64,000 bases of DNA. Source: Euprymna scolopes. Taxonomy: Eukaryota; Mollusca; Cephalopoda; Sepiida; Sepiolidae. The translations under genes and the position numbers were made by a program. The notes beneath the pieces were generated by a model. It was not told where the DNA came from and made no database searches. It worked only from the letters and a program-made list of their open reading frames with translations. Where the stretch lies: NCBI GenBank assembly GCA_024364805.1, contig CM044500.1, positions 107,982,933 to 108,046,932 on the forward strand, given 5' to 3'. Positions 1 to 11,960 of the stretch are shown here, piece by piece. Within the stretch, counting starts at the first letter, position 1. Each line of letters opens with the position of its first letter.

Positions 1-210
1 GGTGGGATTTAGCTGTCTGTCGGGTTTGTCGAGGGTGTTTCCCTCGTGGGGGCATAAGTGCTTGCATTTCGTGATAGAATTCCCCATTAAAATACTTGTA
101 GAACAGGCAGAGCAATGCAACATTTCGTCGATGGGACAGAGGCTGAAGGTTAGATGCCAGTTCAATACCTATCAGATTGGCGACTCTCTTTTGAACCTTA
201 ACGTAAATAT
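1..210 (-). mobile_element. LINE fragment (family J3), end of reverse transcriptase ORF
   Basis: On the minus strand the sequence reads through a segment typical of the region just after the RT domain in Jockey/CR1-like LINEs: VQKRVANLIG, then NLQPLSHRRNVALLCLFYKYF, close to the 'LQPLSHRRDVASLSLFYRYFHG' block of this group. The reading frame fades near base 205, so the copy lacks everything upstream, and it runs off the left edge of the window. A weaker related stretch lies at about 11.54-11.66 kb. It is a dead fragment; the clade assignment comes from protein motif memory. Confidence 0.7.
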
Positions 211-1468
211 CAAAATAACAAATCGAGGTTAAACATTATAAAAAAAGGTTACATCACTAAAAGAACACGCGAATAAAATGCTACTTAAAAATATATATTC
301 ATTAATATAAGTGAAAAAAATATTATCATTACTCTGTAAATAAAGCAAGTGCACGACGGTAGATTAATTCTTTTTTCAATCATATGAATATAAACAACAG
401 GGAATTTGTTTGTTTCAAATAAAACTAAGAAACATGCAATATGTACCTTTACTTGGCTTAGCAGCTGTTTATAAAATTAAGACACTTTCACTTTGCATAT
501 AAACATAAAATTTATTGGTTATTATGGAGCTAAGTCTTTTCCTTGTTTTGATTCTCAGGTATATATCCATTGATATCTTATATGGTTTTATGCAGAATGA
601 TGTGCTTATCGGTTGATTAATTGTGTCTAACCTTGTCGGACATATACTCTAGAGTCAAAACAATGAAAGGAATATGCTGTTTTTATAGCCCTAGTTATTA
701 TACTTTCCGTTCTTATTAATTATCTGCATTTTTTATATGATATTCTATTTGTTTATGCCTTATTAAATTTGATTGTTACGCTTTGACAAAGAGCCAGAAC
801 AATTTTAGGGGCCCACTGCTTCAAAATAGACAAATATGAGAAATGTAGCTTTTAAAAAAGGGCAGTTTAACAATTCTGGGCAAGGATATTAAAGTGCTCT
901 TTTTTATTTAACCTCATTTTCGAATATCATCACAATAATATATGATAATAAAATCATAGTATCCTACAGGACGTGTTGGTCTGATGAATTACATAAAAGA
1001 TTGTATCTGACAATCAGGTTGTATTATTTGTACACAGGATTACTTTCCGAATATTTATCAGAATTTATTACTTTGCCTCATTAAGATCAGTTCTAGATCT
1101 AAAACAGAATGACGAATATTTTCATGAAAATGTTACAAAGCTTATATTTGCTACGTGTGTATTTATCTGGTCTAAAACTGTTTTCTGTGTTATCTGAAAA
1201 ACACAATAGCAGATCCATTAAAACATACTTTTTGATTGTATATTTCTCAATCTCTAAAATTTTAACTGCTCCCTCTTGTTATAAAGATTAAGATGCCCAT
1301 TTTTTTGTTTTATAAAATAGTTCTGCATACGTAATTATTGAAGCAAACCATTCACATGTACGTTTTCATTCAATAAATTAATTTTAAAAAAATAAATAAT
1401 ACACTGGGCGTATTTACATACGTCCTACAATGTTTATGCATGTTTTTTTTCTTCATTGGTTGATATGC
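211..1468. other. AT-rich stretch, no recognised feature
   Basis: I find no gene, RNA or clear repeat here. Short open frames (for example 1109-1291 on the plus strand) are low in information and resemble no family I know. Confidence 0.5.
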
Positions 1469-2667
1469 TGTTAGTTACACACCGTTAGTTAGTCACACCG
1501 TTTGTTAATCAAACCGCTAATTAGTAATACCGTTAGTTTGTCACACCGTTACTTAGTCACGCCGTTAGTTAATCAAACAATTAATTAGTAATAACGTTAC
1601 TTGTCACACCGTTAGTTAGTAACACCGCTAGTTAGTCACGCCGTTAGTTAATCAAACCGTTAATTAGTAATAACGTTACTTTGTCACACCTTTAGTTAGA
1701 CACGCCTTTATTTAGTCACACCGTTAGTTAATCAAACCGTTAATTAGTAATGACGTTACTTTGTGACACCGTTAGTTAGTCACGCCGTTAGTTAGTCACA
1801 CCGTTAGTTAATCAAACCGTTAATTAGTAATACTGTTAGTTTGTCACGCCGTTAGCTAGTCACGCCGTTAGTTAATCAAACCTTTAATTAATAATAACGC
1901 TACTTTGGCACACCGTTAGTTAGTCACGCCGTTAGTTAGTAACACCGTTATTTAGTCACGCCGTTAGGTAATCAAACCGTAAATTAGTAATAACGTTACT
2001 TTGTCACACCGTTAGTTAGTCACGCCGTTAGTTAATCAAACCGTTAATTAGTAATAACGTTCCTTTGTCACGCCGTTAGTTAGTCAAACCGTTAGTTAGT
2101 AACACCGTTAGTTAATCAAACCGTTAATTAGTAATAACATTACTTTGTCACACCGTTAGTTAGTCACGCCGTTAGTTAGTCACGCCGTTAGTTAATCAAA
2201 CCGTTAATTAGTAATAACGTTAATTTGTCACACTGTTAGTTAGTCACACCGTTAGTTAGTCACGCTGTTAGTTAATCAAACCGGTAATTAGTAATAACGT
2301 TACTTTGTCACGCCGTTAGTTAGTCACGCCATTAGTTAGTAACACCGTTAGTTAGTCACGCCGTTAGTTAATCAAACCGTTAATTAGTAATAACGTTAGT
2401 TTGTCACGCCATTAGTTAGTCACGCCGTTAGTTAGTAACACCGTTAGTTAGTCACGCCGTTAGTTAATCAAACCGTTAATTAGTAATAACGTTACTTTGT
2501 CACGCCGTTAGTTAGTCACGCCGTTAGTTAGTAACACCATTAGTTAGTCACGCCGTTAGTTAATCAAACCGTTAATTAGTAATAACGTTACTTTGTCACA
2601 TCGTTAGTTAATCACACCGTTAGTTAGTAACACCCTTAGTTAGGAACACCGTTAGTTTGTCACACCG
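1469..2667. repeat. Minisatellite of 16-bp units with higher-order structure
   Basis: About 75 tandem 16-mers. Four main variants recur: GTTAGTTAGTCACRCC, GTTAGTTAATCAAACC, GTTAATTAGTAATAAC and GTTACTTTGTCACACC. The third variant marks the higher-order period: successive copies are spaced at roughly 64, 80 or 96 bp, always near multiples of 16, with 96 repeated at the right end. The array therefore grew in blocks of four to six units. Its right end is cut by a LINE 3' end, and the motif resumes after it. Confidence 0.95.
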
Positions 2668-2881
2668 TTAGAACTGCACGCCTGTGGAACTCTGTTCCGT
2701 CTGCCTGCTTTCCACCTGACTACAACTTGGATGTGTTCAAGTCCAACGTTAACAAATTCTTAATGAACTGCCCCCTTAAGTAAACACTTCATCAAATCTC
2801 CACAGTAACGTAATGTACTTGCAATAACCCTTATCCCTGAGTGGCTTCTGGGCCTTGATAAGTGGTGACCACTGTGTAAAA
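2668..2881 (+). mobile_element. LINE family J1, 3' end inserted in the minisatellite
   Basis: Starts at GAACTGCACGCCTGTGG and ends with the J1 tail 'CCTTGATAAGTGGTGACC' followed by a short A-run. The same segment is found at 27.96-28.2 kb and 62.4-62.63 kb on the plus strand and inverted at 8.0, 29.5 and 34.9 kb. It encodes only the last residues of ORF2 plus the 3' UTR, so it is a strongly 5'-truncated copy. The flanks ACACCGTTAG and ACACCATTAG could be a target duplication, but the array is itself repetitive. Confidence 0.9.
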
Positions 2882-2905
2882 AAACACCATTAGTTAGTCA
2901 CGTCG
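2882..2905. repeat. Remnant of the 16-bp minisatellite after the LINE
   Basis: ACACCATTAGTTAGTCACG continues the array pattern on the far side of the LINE tail, showing that the LINE landed inside the array rather than beside it. Confidence 0.85.
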
Positions 2906-3272
2906 CTGTTCTAAATTGTTATTGTTAAAATCCAAGATTAAGCGAGTTCTTTAGAATATCCGGGTTTTGTTTTTATATTTACGTCTAGTTCACATCATTA
3001 CCTTTTGCCATTCAGCATTTACTCGAATTGAGAATATATTACTTACTATTGATTTATTGCGTTTTTGGTCAACAATAAATTTAGTAGATAATAATAGACG
3101 CCATTTTGTGACGCTGTTCAAGTTGCCAGCTTATTTTTGAAAAATATTCAGAAAAAAGATTGGCAAATCTATCGCCTACCTTCTGTGTGACCTTTAATTA
3201 TCTTGTTAAATTGTCTAACCATTTCATCCAGCTCACACATAGACATACTATACACACATATATATGTATACG

Positions 3273-3305
<33 letters not shown>

Positions 3306-3394
3306 GCATACGCATTGATACATAAATAATATATATATTTATATGTGTGACATAAAAGAAAATTTATATGTATGTGTGTCTATGTGTATGTGCA
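2906..3394. other. AT-rich stretch with TA/TG-rich low complexity
   Basis: Nothing recognised up to about 3.24 kb. From 3241 to 3400 the sequence is simple TATA/TATG repeat leading into the family D repeat. Confidence 0.5.
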
Positions 3395-4070
3395 TGTGAA
3401 TCCGTATCGTATAGATTCCACAAGAGATAGGCCGATTTTTATGAAATTTCACACTGATATACTCCATGTATCTGGCAGTGTTCTTTAGAGAAGTTTTTTT
3501 TTATCGGAATGTCTTCGATAAGTACCGATAATCGATAATCAAAAAATCCGATAAAAGAAGAAAGATGCGATTTACCCCAAAGTTAAAACTTCACACAGTA
3601 TAACATCCCAAGTGGATTTGAGATGCTTTGTGACCACAACTCAGAAAAGCACTACCATATAAAAACATTAGATTTTTTATGACATGGGCGCGTTCGAAAT
3701 AGATGTTTTGTTTAAAGTACATTTGAACCACGACACTTTACTTGTAAATTTTAAACTTAAATTCAGACTATTATCACCGCACATGCCTAAAGACCAGATA
3801 GAAAATGAAAAGTGGATCCTTTGATGTGAACGAGACGCGTTCGAAATGAGTATTTTTTTATTTAGAGAATAATCGATATATGATACTTGACGGTGGCATT
3901 TTAAACTTGAATTGCAGTCGTTGTATATAAAAATAATTTTATAAAATCAACGATATGTTCTCTACAGTGCAATATAGTATATATATTGGACTAATTCACT
4001 GAGGGAAAGCATGTAAAGCTTTCTTATGCTGCGCAATGCTTGGCTTCCGATTTGACAAAGCAATCAATCG
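3395..4070 (+). repeat. Dispersed repeat family D, copy 1 (possibly Helitron-like)
   Basis: Shares its whole layout with 24.90-25.51 kb: ATAGATTCCA near the start, an 'AGTGTNTTAG/TCTGGGAGTT' block, then CCGATAATCGATAATC, then near the end a block with TGTATATAAAA, TTCTCTACAGTGCAAT and GGACTAA. Inside copy 1 a unit of about 145 bp beginning GCGTTCGAAAT and ending AAACTTNAATT occurs twice (near 3690 and 3840). No coding frame. The preceding TA-rich run resembles the start of non-autonomous Helitrons, but I cannot fix the ends. Confidence 0.6.
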
Positions 4071-5309
4071 ATTTAATTAAAAAAAATAGTTAACTTCAAA
4101 ATTTTTATTTATGGAGCAATCCTACTTAAAGACCAAAATAAATTGGAAATAAATCGAGATTTATATCACATGATATATGTCACGGGTAACGCATATCGCG
4201 CGGTTTCAACAATATTAAAATATTGCAATACACTCAATAAAAATATTTTAAAGTTTATTATTCTTTTTTTTTTTTTAGAAATTAAATAAAAAAAAAATAC
4301 GATACAATTTTTTACAATATATAATAGAAAAACCATTTACACGCGTCGTTCAATTTATCGGATAGTTTTAATAGTATACACCGGTTGCAAATTCTCTCTT
4401 TAACAAAGCGTTCTAATCCTGTATTTGTTGTCTGATTTTGATTATAACGAATATATGTAGGATTTTGCATTAGAATAGATTCACTTATAAAAAATATACA
4501 ATCAAAAGAATTATAGGGATTAGTTTATGTTTAATGTTTGTCTTTATTCATATAAAAACTGCTTTCGAACTAAACGATCGTTTTTTTTATCATTTTATTA
4601 TCACGTATATATCTTGAATTGTTTTTAAAGTAGACTTTATTATTCCAAATACAACTTATACAAGTGAAGCATGCCTGGTCCCCCTGAGTTCTCAGCGGAC
4701 GAGGTATAAAAATGACTAAGTTCAGCATTGCCCCCCCCCAAATTAGCCCTTAATGTTTAAAGGGGGTGTTAAATTCTGGTGAAAATAAACAAACATTTTG
4801 TTTTCTACCGAAAACCTTCTATATTCCATGGTATAATCTGAGGAATTTGAAATAGTTTATAAAATAATTTTAGCTATTAGGTGAATAAGTTTTTAATCAT
4901 ATATCACTGACTCAATGACTTATTCCAATTTATAGAATCATATTTAAAGGTTTGCATATAATTTCATTATAGTCGTTATAACAATATATATATTAGTAGT
5001 TTTTTTTAATTCAATTAATTATATTTTATATTAACCTAGCAGGAGTCAATAAAGAAAAAGTTAAAAATAATAAAACCAATTAATTTTCCTTCTACATATT
5101 GAATACTACTATTAGGTTTGCCATGCTTTCCCGCACATTCCAATGATGTGGAATATGTAGTTAGGTTATCAGCAGATACTTCAAAAACTTTATTGGTCCA
5201 AGAGCTCTCATATGAGTTATTTGACTCTACACATAAATGACAGAAAAGAATAAAAACAGTTTCAATAAACAAAAAATATCTAACAAATAAATGGTCGAAT
5301 ATTAAATAA
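4071..5309. other. AT-rich stretch, no recognised gene
   Basis: Contains poly-T and poly-A runs near 4263-4300 and a poly-C run at 4731-4739. An open frame on the minus strand at 5036-5272 has no similarity I recognise. Confidence 0.45.
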
Positions 5310-6240
5310 CTAATACTTGGTTTACATTCCCTTTGCTTTTATAAATGCAAGGACCCTTCCAGGCATGGTAATTGAAGCATATCATCTTGATGAATGTCTT
5401 GCCATGTCTGACGAAATAATGCTAAAACTACAGGCTTTAAAGATAACCTCCATTTTCCCTTTGCAAAGATTCCGATCTAATATGCCCAAAAGGTTTTCGA
5501 CTGGTTTCGTATCTAGGGACTGACTTCGTGATAGAATTTTATTCATTTTCGCTTAACCAATGTTGTTTCGCTCTAGCTTATTCTATAAATAGGGAGTTAA
5601 CTTGGTTCAGTTTACCATTTAAGAATATTGGTAGATATATTTCATGTTATATTGAAACATATTTAGAAGAATTGGTGTTTTGTTTGCACTCCACCAAGTC
5701 TGAGAATCCAACATCTCAAATAGCCCCGATACCATAACCGAGAAATCTCGATGCTTCATCAATAGCTGCAGTTTTTTTTAAAGTCTAACTCTCACTGAAG
5801 GAACCCCCATACCCATACACTTCCGCGACTTATCAAATAAAATAGCATTGGTCCAAAACAAAATACGTCCCATTTCCATCTCACGAGCCCACTTTTTCTG
5901 CGCGTAATATTGGCAGAAGATAGAAGAGTTTCCTTTTTGCAGTTTTACCATAGATGTTCTGGGACTGATACCCACGCGTTACAATGTTCGAAGCATGGCA
6001 CCAAAGATCCTCTTGCACATTACTTTTTACAAAACCCAAGGTTCATTCAGGGGGGACTCGAATGAGGATTTGTGCAATCTTTGTCCTTTCTATAGAATTG
6101 TACGATCACTCTATTAACAGAAGAAATGGGTATTAAAAAATTTCTCTTATTTTGTTTTGAGTAGGACCAACTTCATGTTGACCCACTATTTGTTTTGGAA
6201 GACATTCTTATGCTCGTTTGGTTCGTTGTCTGATTAAATG
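5310..6240 (-). mobile_element. Decayed Tc1-like DNA transposon (transposase remnant)
   Basis: Read on the minus strand, the left end gives MPGRVLAFIKAKGM, a stop, then TK, matching the '(S)MPRRV..VI.AKG..TKY' end of Tc1 transposases. Further in, VENLLGILDRNLCKGK corresponds to the '(D)LNPIENLWGILKR' block that carries the last catalytic acid. Around 5778-5975 KKWAREMEMGRILF matches the segment before the first catalytic aspartate, whose 'DESKF' motif is lost. Several stops and frame changes are present. I could not find terminal inverted repeats, so the ends are approximate. It differs in sequence from the Tc1 element at 22.9 kb. Confidence 0.65.
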
Positions 6241-6828
6241 TTGTAAGATGCAATTTCAATGGTATATTCTAAAATACCCCAGTACTCTTCTTGTCTGTAA
6301 ACATAAATAATTATATATTAATTCTATGAAAAATTATCTTAGTGTCTATTATAATCAGTCATGTCTGTGCATGTATTACAAACTCTTAAAATTGTGTTTG
6401 TTTTGTATTTGTTTATTTTATTTTCAATCATAAGAGAAAACAATTTAATATTCAAATGTTACTACTAAATTAATAACGTAAATACTAGTTTCCTAAATCA
6501 GATACTAAAAATAGGGAGAGGGGCTGAATTTGAATTCGAATATTTCTTAAATTAATATAATTTTTAATAAATAAAAGAATATTTCCTGATTTTAAATACT
6601 AAACATTTTTCTTTCAACAGTTATATTCAAGCAAATCTTGCAACACCGAGGAATTTTCAGCATATATTTGTCTACGATCTTTGATGCAAAACACTCAAAA
6701 CCCTTGAAGCAGTTGGTCTAATTTTCTGCCTGAGTATTTAATAGTTTTTCACACAAATTTCGGTAAGTGCGATTTTATAATATTTTAAGAAAATAAAAAA
6801 AATCACGTACTCTAATATATAAATACAA
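6241..6828. other. AT-rich stretch, no recognised feature
   Basis: No gene or repeat recognised. Confidence 0.4.
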
Positions 6829-6844
6829 ACACACACACACACAC

Positions 6845-6876
<32 letters not shown>

Positions 6877-6878
6877 AT
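6829..6878. repeat. Compound (CA)n(TA)n(TG)n palindromic microsatellite
   Basis: A CA run is followed by a TA run and then a TG run of similar length, so the whole tract is its own reverse complement and can fold into one hairpin. Confidence 0.9.
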
Positions 6879-7730
6879 GCGTGTACTAGATATTGTAAAA
6901 ACGTTCTTTATAAGAGATTTGTTCTTTCTTGCAGCTCTATTAAATGCTTATTTTGATGTTTTGTTTTATGGACTATCATTTTCATGTTATTTTATTTAGA
7001 GTCAAATAATTTTGAAAAAAAATGGTTGTTATGTCTTTATATTCAAATATTTATTCATTGTATTTGGTTTGGTTGCTTGGTTTCACGGTATATCAATCTT
7101 TGTAACGTTATTTAATAGTAGATCGTATAATTTTAGGGAAACATACTTTCATGGATTAAGTTTTTTTATATCTTAAAATATTTAATCGTTATGTTTTGTA
7201 AGCTTGCTTCTAGAGTAAAAAAATGTTCTATTCATAGATCTGCAGAACATGAATTAGTTTACAAAGCAGAAGATAAAACAATAACATCAATGTTTGTAGT
7301 TTTTATGTCAGGTAATCGATGTCTTTAGAGAGCCTGATCTACTATCCCGACGGTTCATAGAGAACATTGGTAGACACAAGATATGTTCTACATATAACTT
7401 ATAAATAATAGTCAATCTGAAGTAAAACGAATGACACACATTGCAGCTGTCATTTTGACATTTCATCACGGAGTATAGAAAGAAAAATTAAGGGCTGTAC
7501 CGTATCATAGCCTACATCTTCATCTTGGCCAAATCGCAAAAACGTGTTAGAATATTTCATAGATTTTATTAGGTGGTCAAAACTTTAAATATGACTGCAT
7601 TGATGTTCACCTGAAAATGTATTCAAAGTAACTGTGTATTATCGCACCATTCCTTTTCCATTGCTTTCTCAATGGCAGTGGTCTTTGATTTCTAGTATTT
7701 GGGTTACAATAAGCTTCCTTAATGCCCTAG

Positions 7731-7785
<55 letters not shown>

Positions 7786-8037
7786 CCTAGTTTTTGTTAA
7801 CACTCGATTATGCTGTGCGATCTCACCAAAATCTGGTGCATCACTGTTTGGGGAAGGTGGGGACAGTGTATGAAATTTCTTTGAATTTCATTTATTTGGT
7901 ATTTTTACTGTTTTTTTTTTTTTGATTTTTTCTCTATGCCAACTTCCATATAGTGGTAAGTAATTGCGTATTTTATAGGTTTCCTAAAGATATCATCTTT
8001 TTTAATCATTATTGTTCATTATATATATTTTTACAAG
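6879..8037. other. AT-rich stretch with a (TC)n tract
   Basis: No gene recognised. A pure TC tract occupies about 7734-7783; open frames across it are serine/leucine low complexity. Confidence 0.5.
7734..7783. repeat. (TC)n microsatellite
   Basis: About 25 uninterrupted TC dinucleotides. Confidence 0.97.
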
Positions 8038-8225
8038 GAGGATTACAACTTATCGAGGTCGTAAAGCCACTCGATAATAAAAGTAAATAGGTGTACAGCA
8101 GTCGTCGAGACAACACTGTAGTTATTGTTAGTAGTGGGAATTTAAATAATTTGATTATTTTACGGGACGGTTTAGTAAGAATTGTTTACATTGGACTTGA
8201 AGACAACCATATGGTAATCTCCATC
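8038..8225 (-). mobile_element. LINE family J1, 3' end stub (inverted)
   Basis: CTTATCGAGGTCGTAAAGCC and CCACTCGATAATAA are the reverse complement of the J1 tail, followed by GGACTTGAAGACAACCATAT, which matches the end of J1 ORF2 as seen at 29.7 and 35.0 kb. Roughly the last 190 bp of the element remain; this copy is more diverged than the one at 34.9 kb. Confidence 0.8.
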
Positions 8226-9029
8226 TGAGTGATTATCCCTCTTTCAATCAAAAAGTTCCATTATGTCCAGGGCTGGCAAAAACGCTAATCTTAAAATATG
8301 AAAGATTTACAAATAATCGAAAGGATGAAATATTTCTTTGGATGTCTAACGCAACCGCAACCATTATTTCTTTGTGAACGTCAACGAATGGAACGAAAAT
8401 TGATTACAGCTTTTCTGAAGCGTATCATACAAGTTGAAACTGATCGTATCCGAAAAAGTGTTTATGAATAAATCTTATTCTCGATGTCAAAGTAGGAATT
8501 GATAAATAGTATGACTTTTAGAAGAATTTTATAAATAACCAACACTTATCCTGATAGAATAGTAATAATTACATTTTGTTTTAAAGTTAACATATCAAGT
8601 AATGCACTGGTTTGTTGATTTTGAAGCATGATTAAAAAAAGTAATTATACTAAATATATATGTAATATGAACATACATACACATATATATTTATAATTAT
8701 AAATAATAATTATTTTTATACCTACAGTGTTTCCTGTTCACAATAATTGGTGTAGGAGATTACAATTCAAGTCAGTCAGGAAATTCGAACGCTGGCACAA
8801 AGCCATCTTTACCTCGATTTGTTAAGCCTTTAATTCCAGGCCACTAAAACTTGCCACGGGAATAATGAGAATTAACAACGTATAAACGCCAACTTTCCGC
8901 CCAGGCAGTAAAGAGTCTAGAATGTCCAAATTAACGGGAGTCAGGAACATTGCGTAAACGCCGATTGCGCAGACAGTGTACCACGTTTAGATACTCTTAA
9001 AGATGCTGGATAATTATAATTATAAATAA
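8226..9029. other. No recognised gene
   Basis: Mixed AT-rich sequence. 8750-9000 is a little GC-richer and contains AAATTCGAACGC, which is only loosely like a Pol III B box; no A box accompanies it. Confidence 0.4.
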
Positions 9030-9643
9030 CTAGCGGGGCCTGTGGAAATTCCACGTGAGGCTCATTCACATGTAATATCTTGATGTTGGCAATCTGTAGA
9101 TGTTCAGTGAAAATGGAGACGTTCTGATATTATTGTAGCTTTTTTTGTTAAAACTGCAAAAGTATTTCTTAAAGCTAGTACGAACGCATGGCAAAGCCTT
9201 GTTGTAAAGTACGCTTTAATGTGATATTTTAATCGTAGCAGATTTCGTATATATTATTATAGAGTTAATGTTCTATCGATTTTTATATATTATAAAGTTG
9301 CGACTTCGAAAATTAATATATATATATCGGTATTACTTGGGTGTATTAGCTTGAATCGAATCCGAAATGTAAACGTATGAAAAAATGTATATAAATATAT
9401 ATCTTCAGTTCATTCAGCCATAATCGAAACCGAAACCAAAACTTATGACAAATTCGTGAAAAATACTATAAAAATATTGATGACTTAAGTGCCATAAGCT
9501 ATTATCGAAACCGAAACCAAAACTTATGAAGAATTCTTGATAAAATTATTTATGACAAGAAATGGAAGTACATAACAATTAAACGACCCGGATGTAAGTG
9601 TGACAGAAAATAACACACACGCTATTGTATTAATATATAGATA
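9030..9643 (-). mobile_element. Non-autonomous Helitron-like element, family A, uninterrupted copy
   Basis: On the minus strand it begins with TCTATATATTAATACAATAG and ends with GTGGAATTTCCAC (a small hairpin), eight bases, then CTAG followed by T. TC start, 3' hairpin, CTRR end and an A/T insertion point are the Helitron signature. The interior holds three copies of a unit of about 95 bp containing CCGAAACCGAAACC. It has no coding capacity, so it would need a Rep-helicase in trans. A second copy lies in the opposite direction at 36.82-38.95 kb, split by other transposons. Confidence 0.75.
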
Positions 9644-9693
9644 GTTATTTTATACCTACATACAGTAGTGTTTTATGCTTTCGTAGTCATCTA

Positions 9694-9704
9694 GTAATAT
9701 ATAT

Positions 9705-9754
<50 letters not shown>
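9694..9754. repeat. (TA)n microsatellite
   Basis: TA dinucleotides with two AAAT interruptions, about 50 bp beyond the 5' end of the Helitron A copy. Confidence 0.9.
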
Positions 9755-9756
<2 letters not shown>

Positions 9757-11399
9757 TATGAATATTTCCATAGATAATTATTACCATCATATGTTTGATG
9801 TACAACGACGCAATTCTGTCGTTACTAATCATTGTCTTGAACTTACGAGTCAGTTTCTATGTCATTAATAATTAGTTGTAAAGTTTGGAATTGATCGTTT
9901 ATTTTCTGTCCATCTTTAACGCTTTCGATTTTCGGCATTGTGTGCGGGAGCTATTGTTTTTCTATGCAGAAATGCTGTTGTTACGTTTTTATTGTTTAAT
10001 CTGAACTTGTCAGAGGAAAACTATCTGGCATTATTGTGTGTAGCTTATTTTTTGGTGTTTATAAAAATAAACATATATTCTTGCATACATAAATTATTTA
10101 CTGATGAGAGGTAATTTTGCCTATATTTTATGGCAGTTTGAAAGTGATTTTTACTTTATCTTTATTCAGGTGATACGCAGGATACATATAACTTTTTTTG
10201 TTGGCTGTTAAATCTGTTAGGAAATTAGGATTTACAAGCGTGATTTCTAGAGTTTTACCTTCTATATAATTAACCTTATCAAAAGACGAAGCATAGGATA
10301 CACAACAAAAAGAGAGGTAGTGATGGCTAAGTAGATAATAACACAATCCGAAAACTTCTGTGCGCCGTGTTCGAATGAAGATCGTTACAAAGGAACATTT
10401 TCATCAAACTCACACTTAATCTTACGTCTAACGTGTTGGAGAGAAAATAAGTAAAATAATAACTGCTTAACAACATATTTTCAGTATTTATCTCAATATT
10501 TGGATTTGTATCAATCATCGTACATTATTTATCTTAATGATATATATTGAAGCAGTTCATTTTATATTGTTCTCATAAATAAACAAGAAATGTATTGTGC
10601 CATTTAGTTTAAAGAAAAAGAGATTATTTCTCTATGATCCGTCGTATATTGATGGCTTCAAAAATTTCGTGTTAAGCCGTCTATCTTTCAATGGCGGAAA
10701 GGTTGCCAATCAAATAATGAGATTTTCTGAAAAAAAAACACGAACTAAATAAAACAAAAGCTGATTTCATAACTCCTTCCTATTCGTCGCGTTGACTTAT
10801 ATTTACTCTTAATAATGAGACACCGCCCTATAAATAAAAACATTTTTATTTGAAATAGAATTGCCTACTTTTAGAAGATTTGTAAATCGATATAAAGATT
10901 CGCTATAAGGAATTAGAAACAGTCAATATTTCATTTGTTGTTTTTATAAATATATTTATATTATTATTTTGAATTTCTGTGATGTGGGTTGGTAATTTCT
11001 ATTATTATGACTATTTTTCTCATATTCAGTGTTTATTTCACAATATTTAAGCTGATGTATCATTTCACCTTCGTCAAGTCTATCTGTTCGAACTCGGGAA
11101 ACTTGTTTTTTTTTTCAAGTCAGGAATATTCACATAATTTTGTAAGAAACCCTTATTTACTGCGCGCGTTCGGTCAGCCAGAATCAGGTAAAACTCCTAA
11201 GTAATTTGCAGTTGTATTCTTAGTATTATCCTACACTGATATTTTTTCTGTCATTTCACTTAAAGCAAGGCACAGCGCTACTTTGACTTAAAGGAGTACA
11301 ATTCGGAACTAAATCAACAGGGATATTATGTCGGAAGTTAAACAAGAATATATCTGTTTAAATTACATTTCAACTTATGCAGAGGTCTGGGAGGTATTT
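9755..11399. other. No convincing gene; one minus-strand frame of possible interest
   Basis: Mostly unremarkable AT-rich sequence. On the minus strand at 10128-10346 an open frame ends YPAYHLNKDKVKITFKLP, which resembles the '(P)xYHLNKxHW' block of MmcQ/YjbR-type proteins. The similarity is short, lacks the tryptophan, and may be chance. Confidence 0.3.
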
Positions 11400-11960
11400 T
11401 TAAAGTGTAGCTAGTCGAGGAAGGAACTATTCGAGTCCAAGTTTGTTTTTTCCTGGCATGTAGGGATCGAAACGTAGAGGAATGTGATTTTGTCGCTTCG
11501 GAATAATTATGTTGAGAAAGTACAAGTGATATAGTTCTTCAGCCGATAATTTCATTAAAATGCTTTAAACATTTTGCAGCATATTCTGTCGATGAAACAG
11601 AAATTGGAGTTTGGTTGCAAGTGGCAGACCTATTAAATTAGCGACTCATTTCTATACCCTGAAAGTAAAAGACGAGTGGCAGAATTACCCATCCTGGTGT
11701 GGCATCAATACTTTATGTATGGAAAAATTATCGCGTTATATAGATGCAGGATACGGTTAGGTATAAGTAATTCTCTAGCATGATAGGGAAAGCTCACTCC
11801 CTTCACTGCAGTTTTGGCAAATATTTCAATGTATTTGTTCCGATTCATGTTGCCATTGAATGATGATAGTACTTTCAGGTAATGTGGCATTACCCATGGC
11901 GATTAGTGGTTGAGAAAGTTTTTTGTGTTTATTAATGGCACCATAGAATGTTCCCAGCTA
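11400..11960 (-). mobile_element. LINE fragment (family J3-like), region after the RT domain
   Basis: On the minus strand 11705-11890 reads FNGNMNRNKYIEIFAKTAV, then FPYHARELLIPNRILHLYNA and IIFPYIKY, matching the '(L)xWNxYIxxxAKxAxKxxgfLyRARxxxTPxxxLxLYkaxIrPxxEYc' block downstream of the RT core in Jockey/CR1 LINEs. The following minus-strand part (11.54-11.66 kb) resembles the fragment at bases 1-210 at DNA level. Frame changes are frequent. No RT catalytic block and no clear 3' end are present. Confidence 0.6.

Noticed and set aside
1469-2667. Array resembling a CRISPR at first sight
   Set aside because: Units are contiguous 16-mers without unique spacers, in an animal-type genome; it is a minisatellite.
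7634-7873. Serine/leucine-rich open frame
   Set aside because: Translation of a (TC)n tract.
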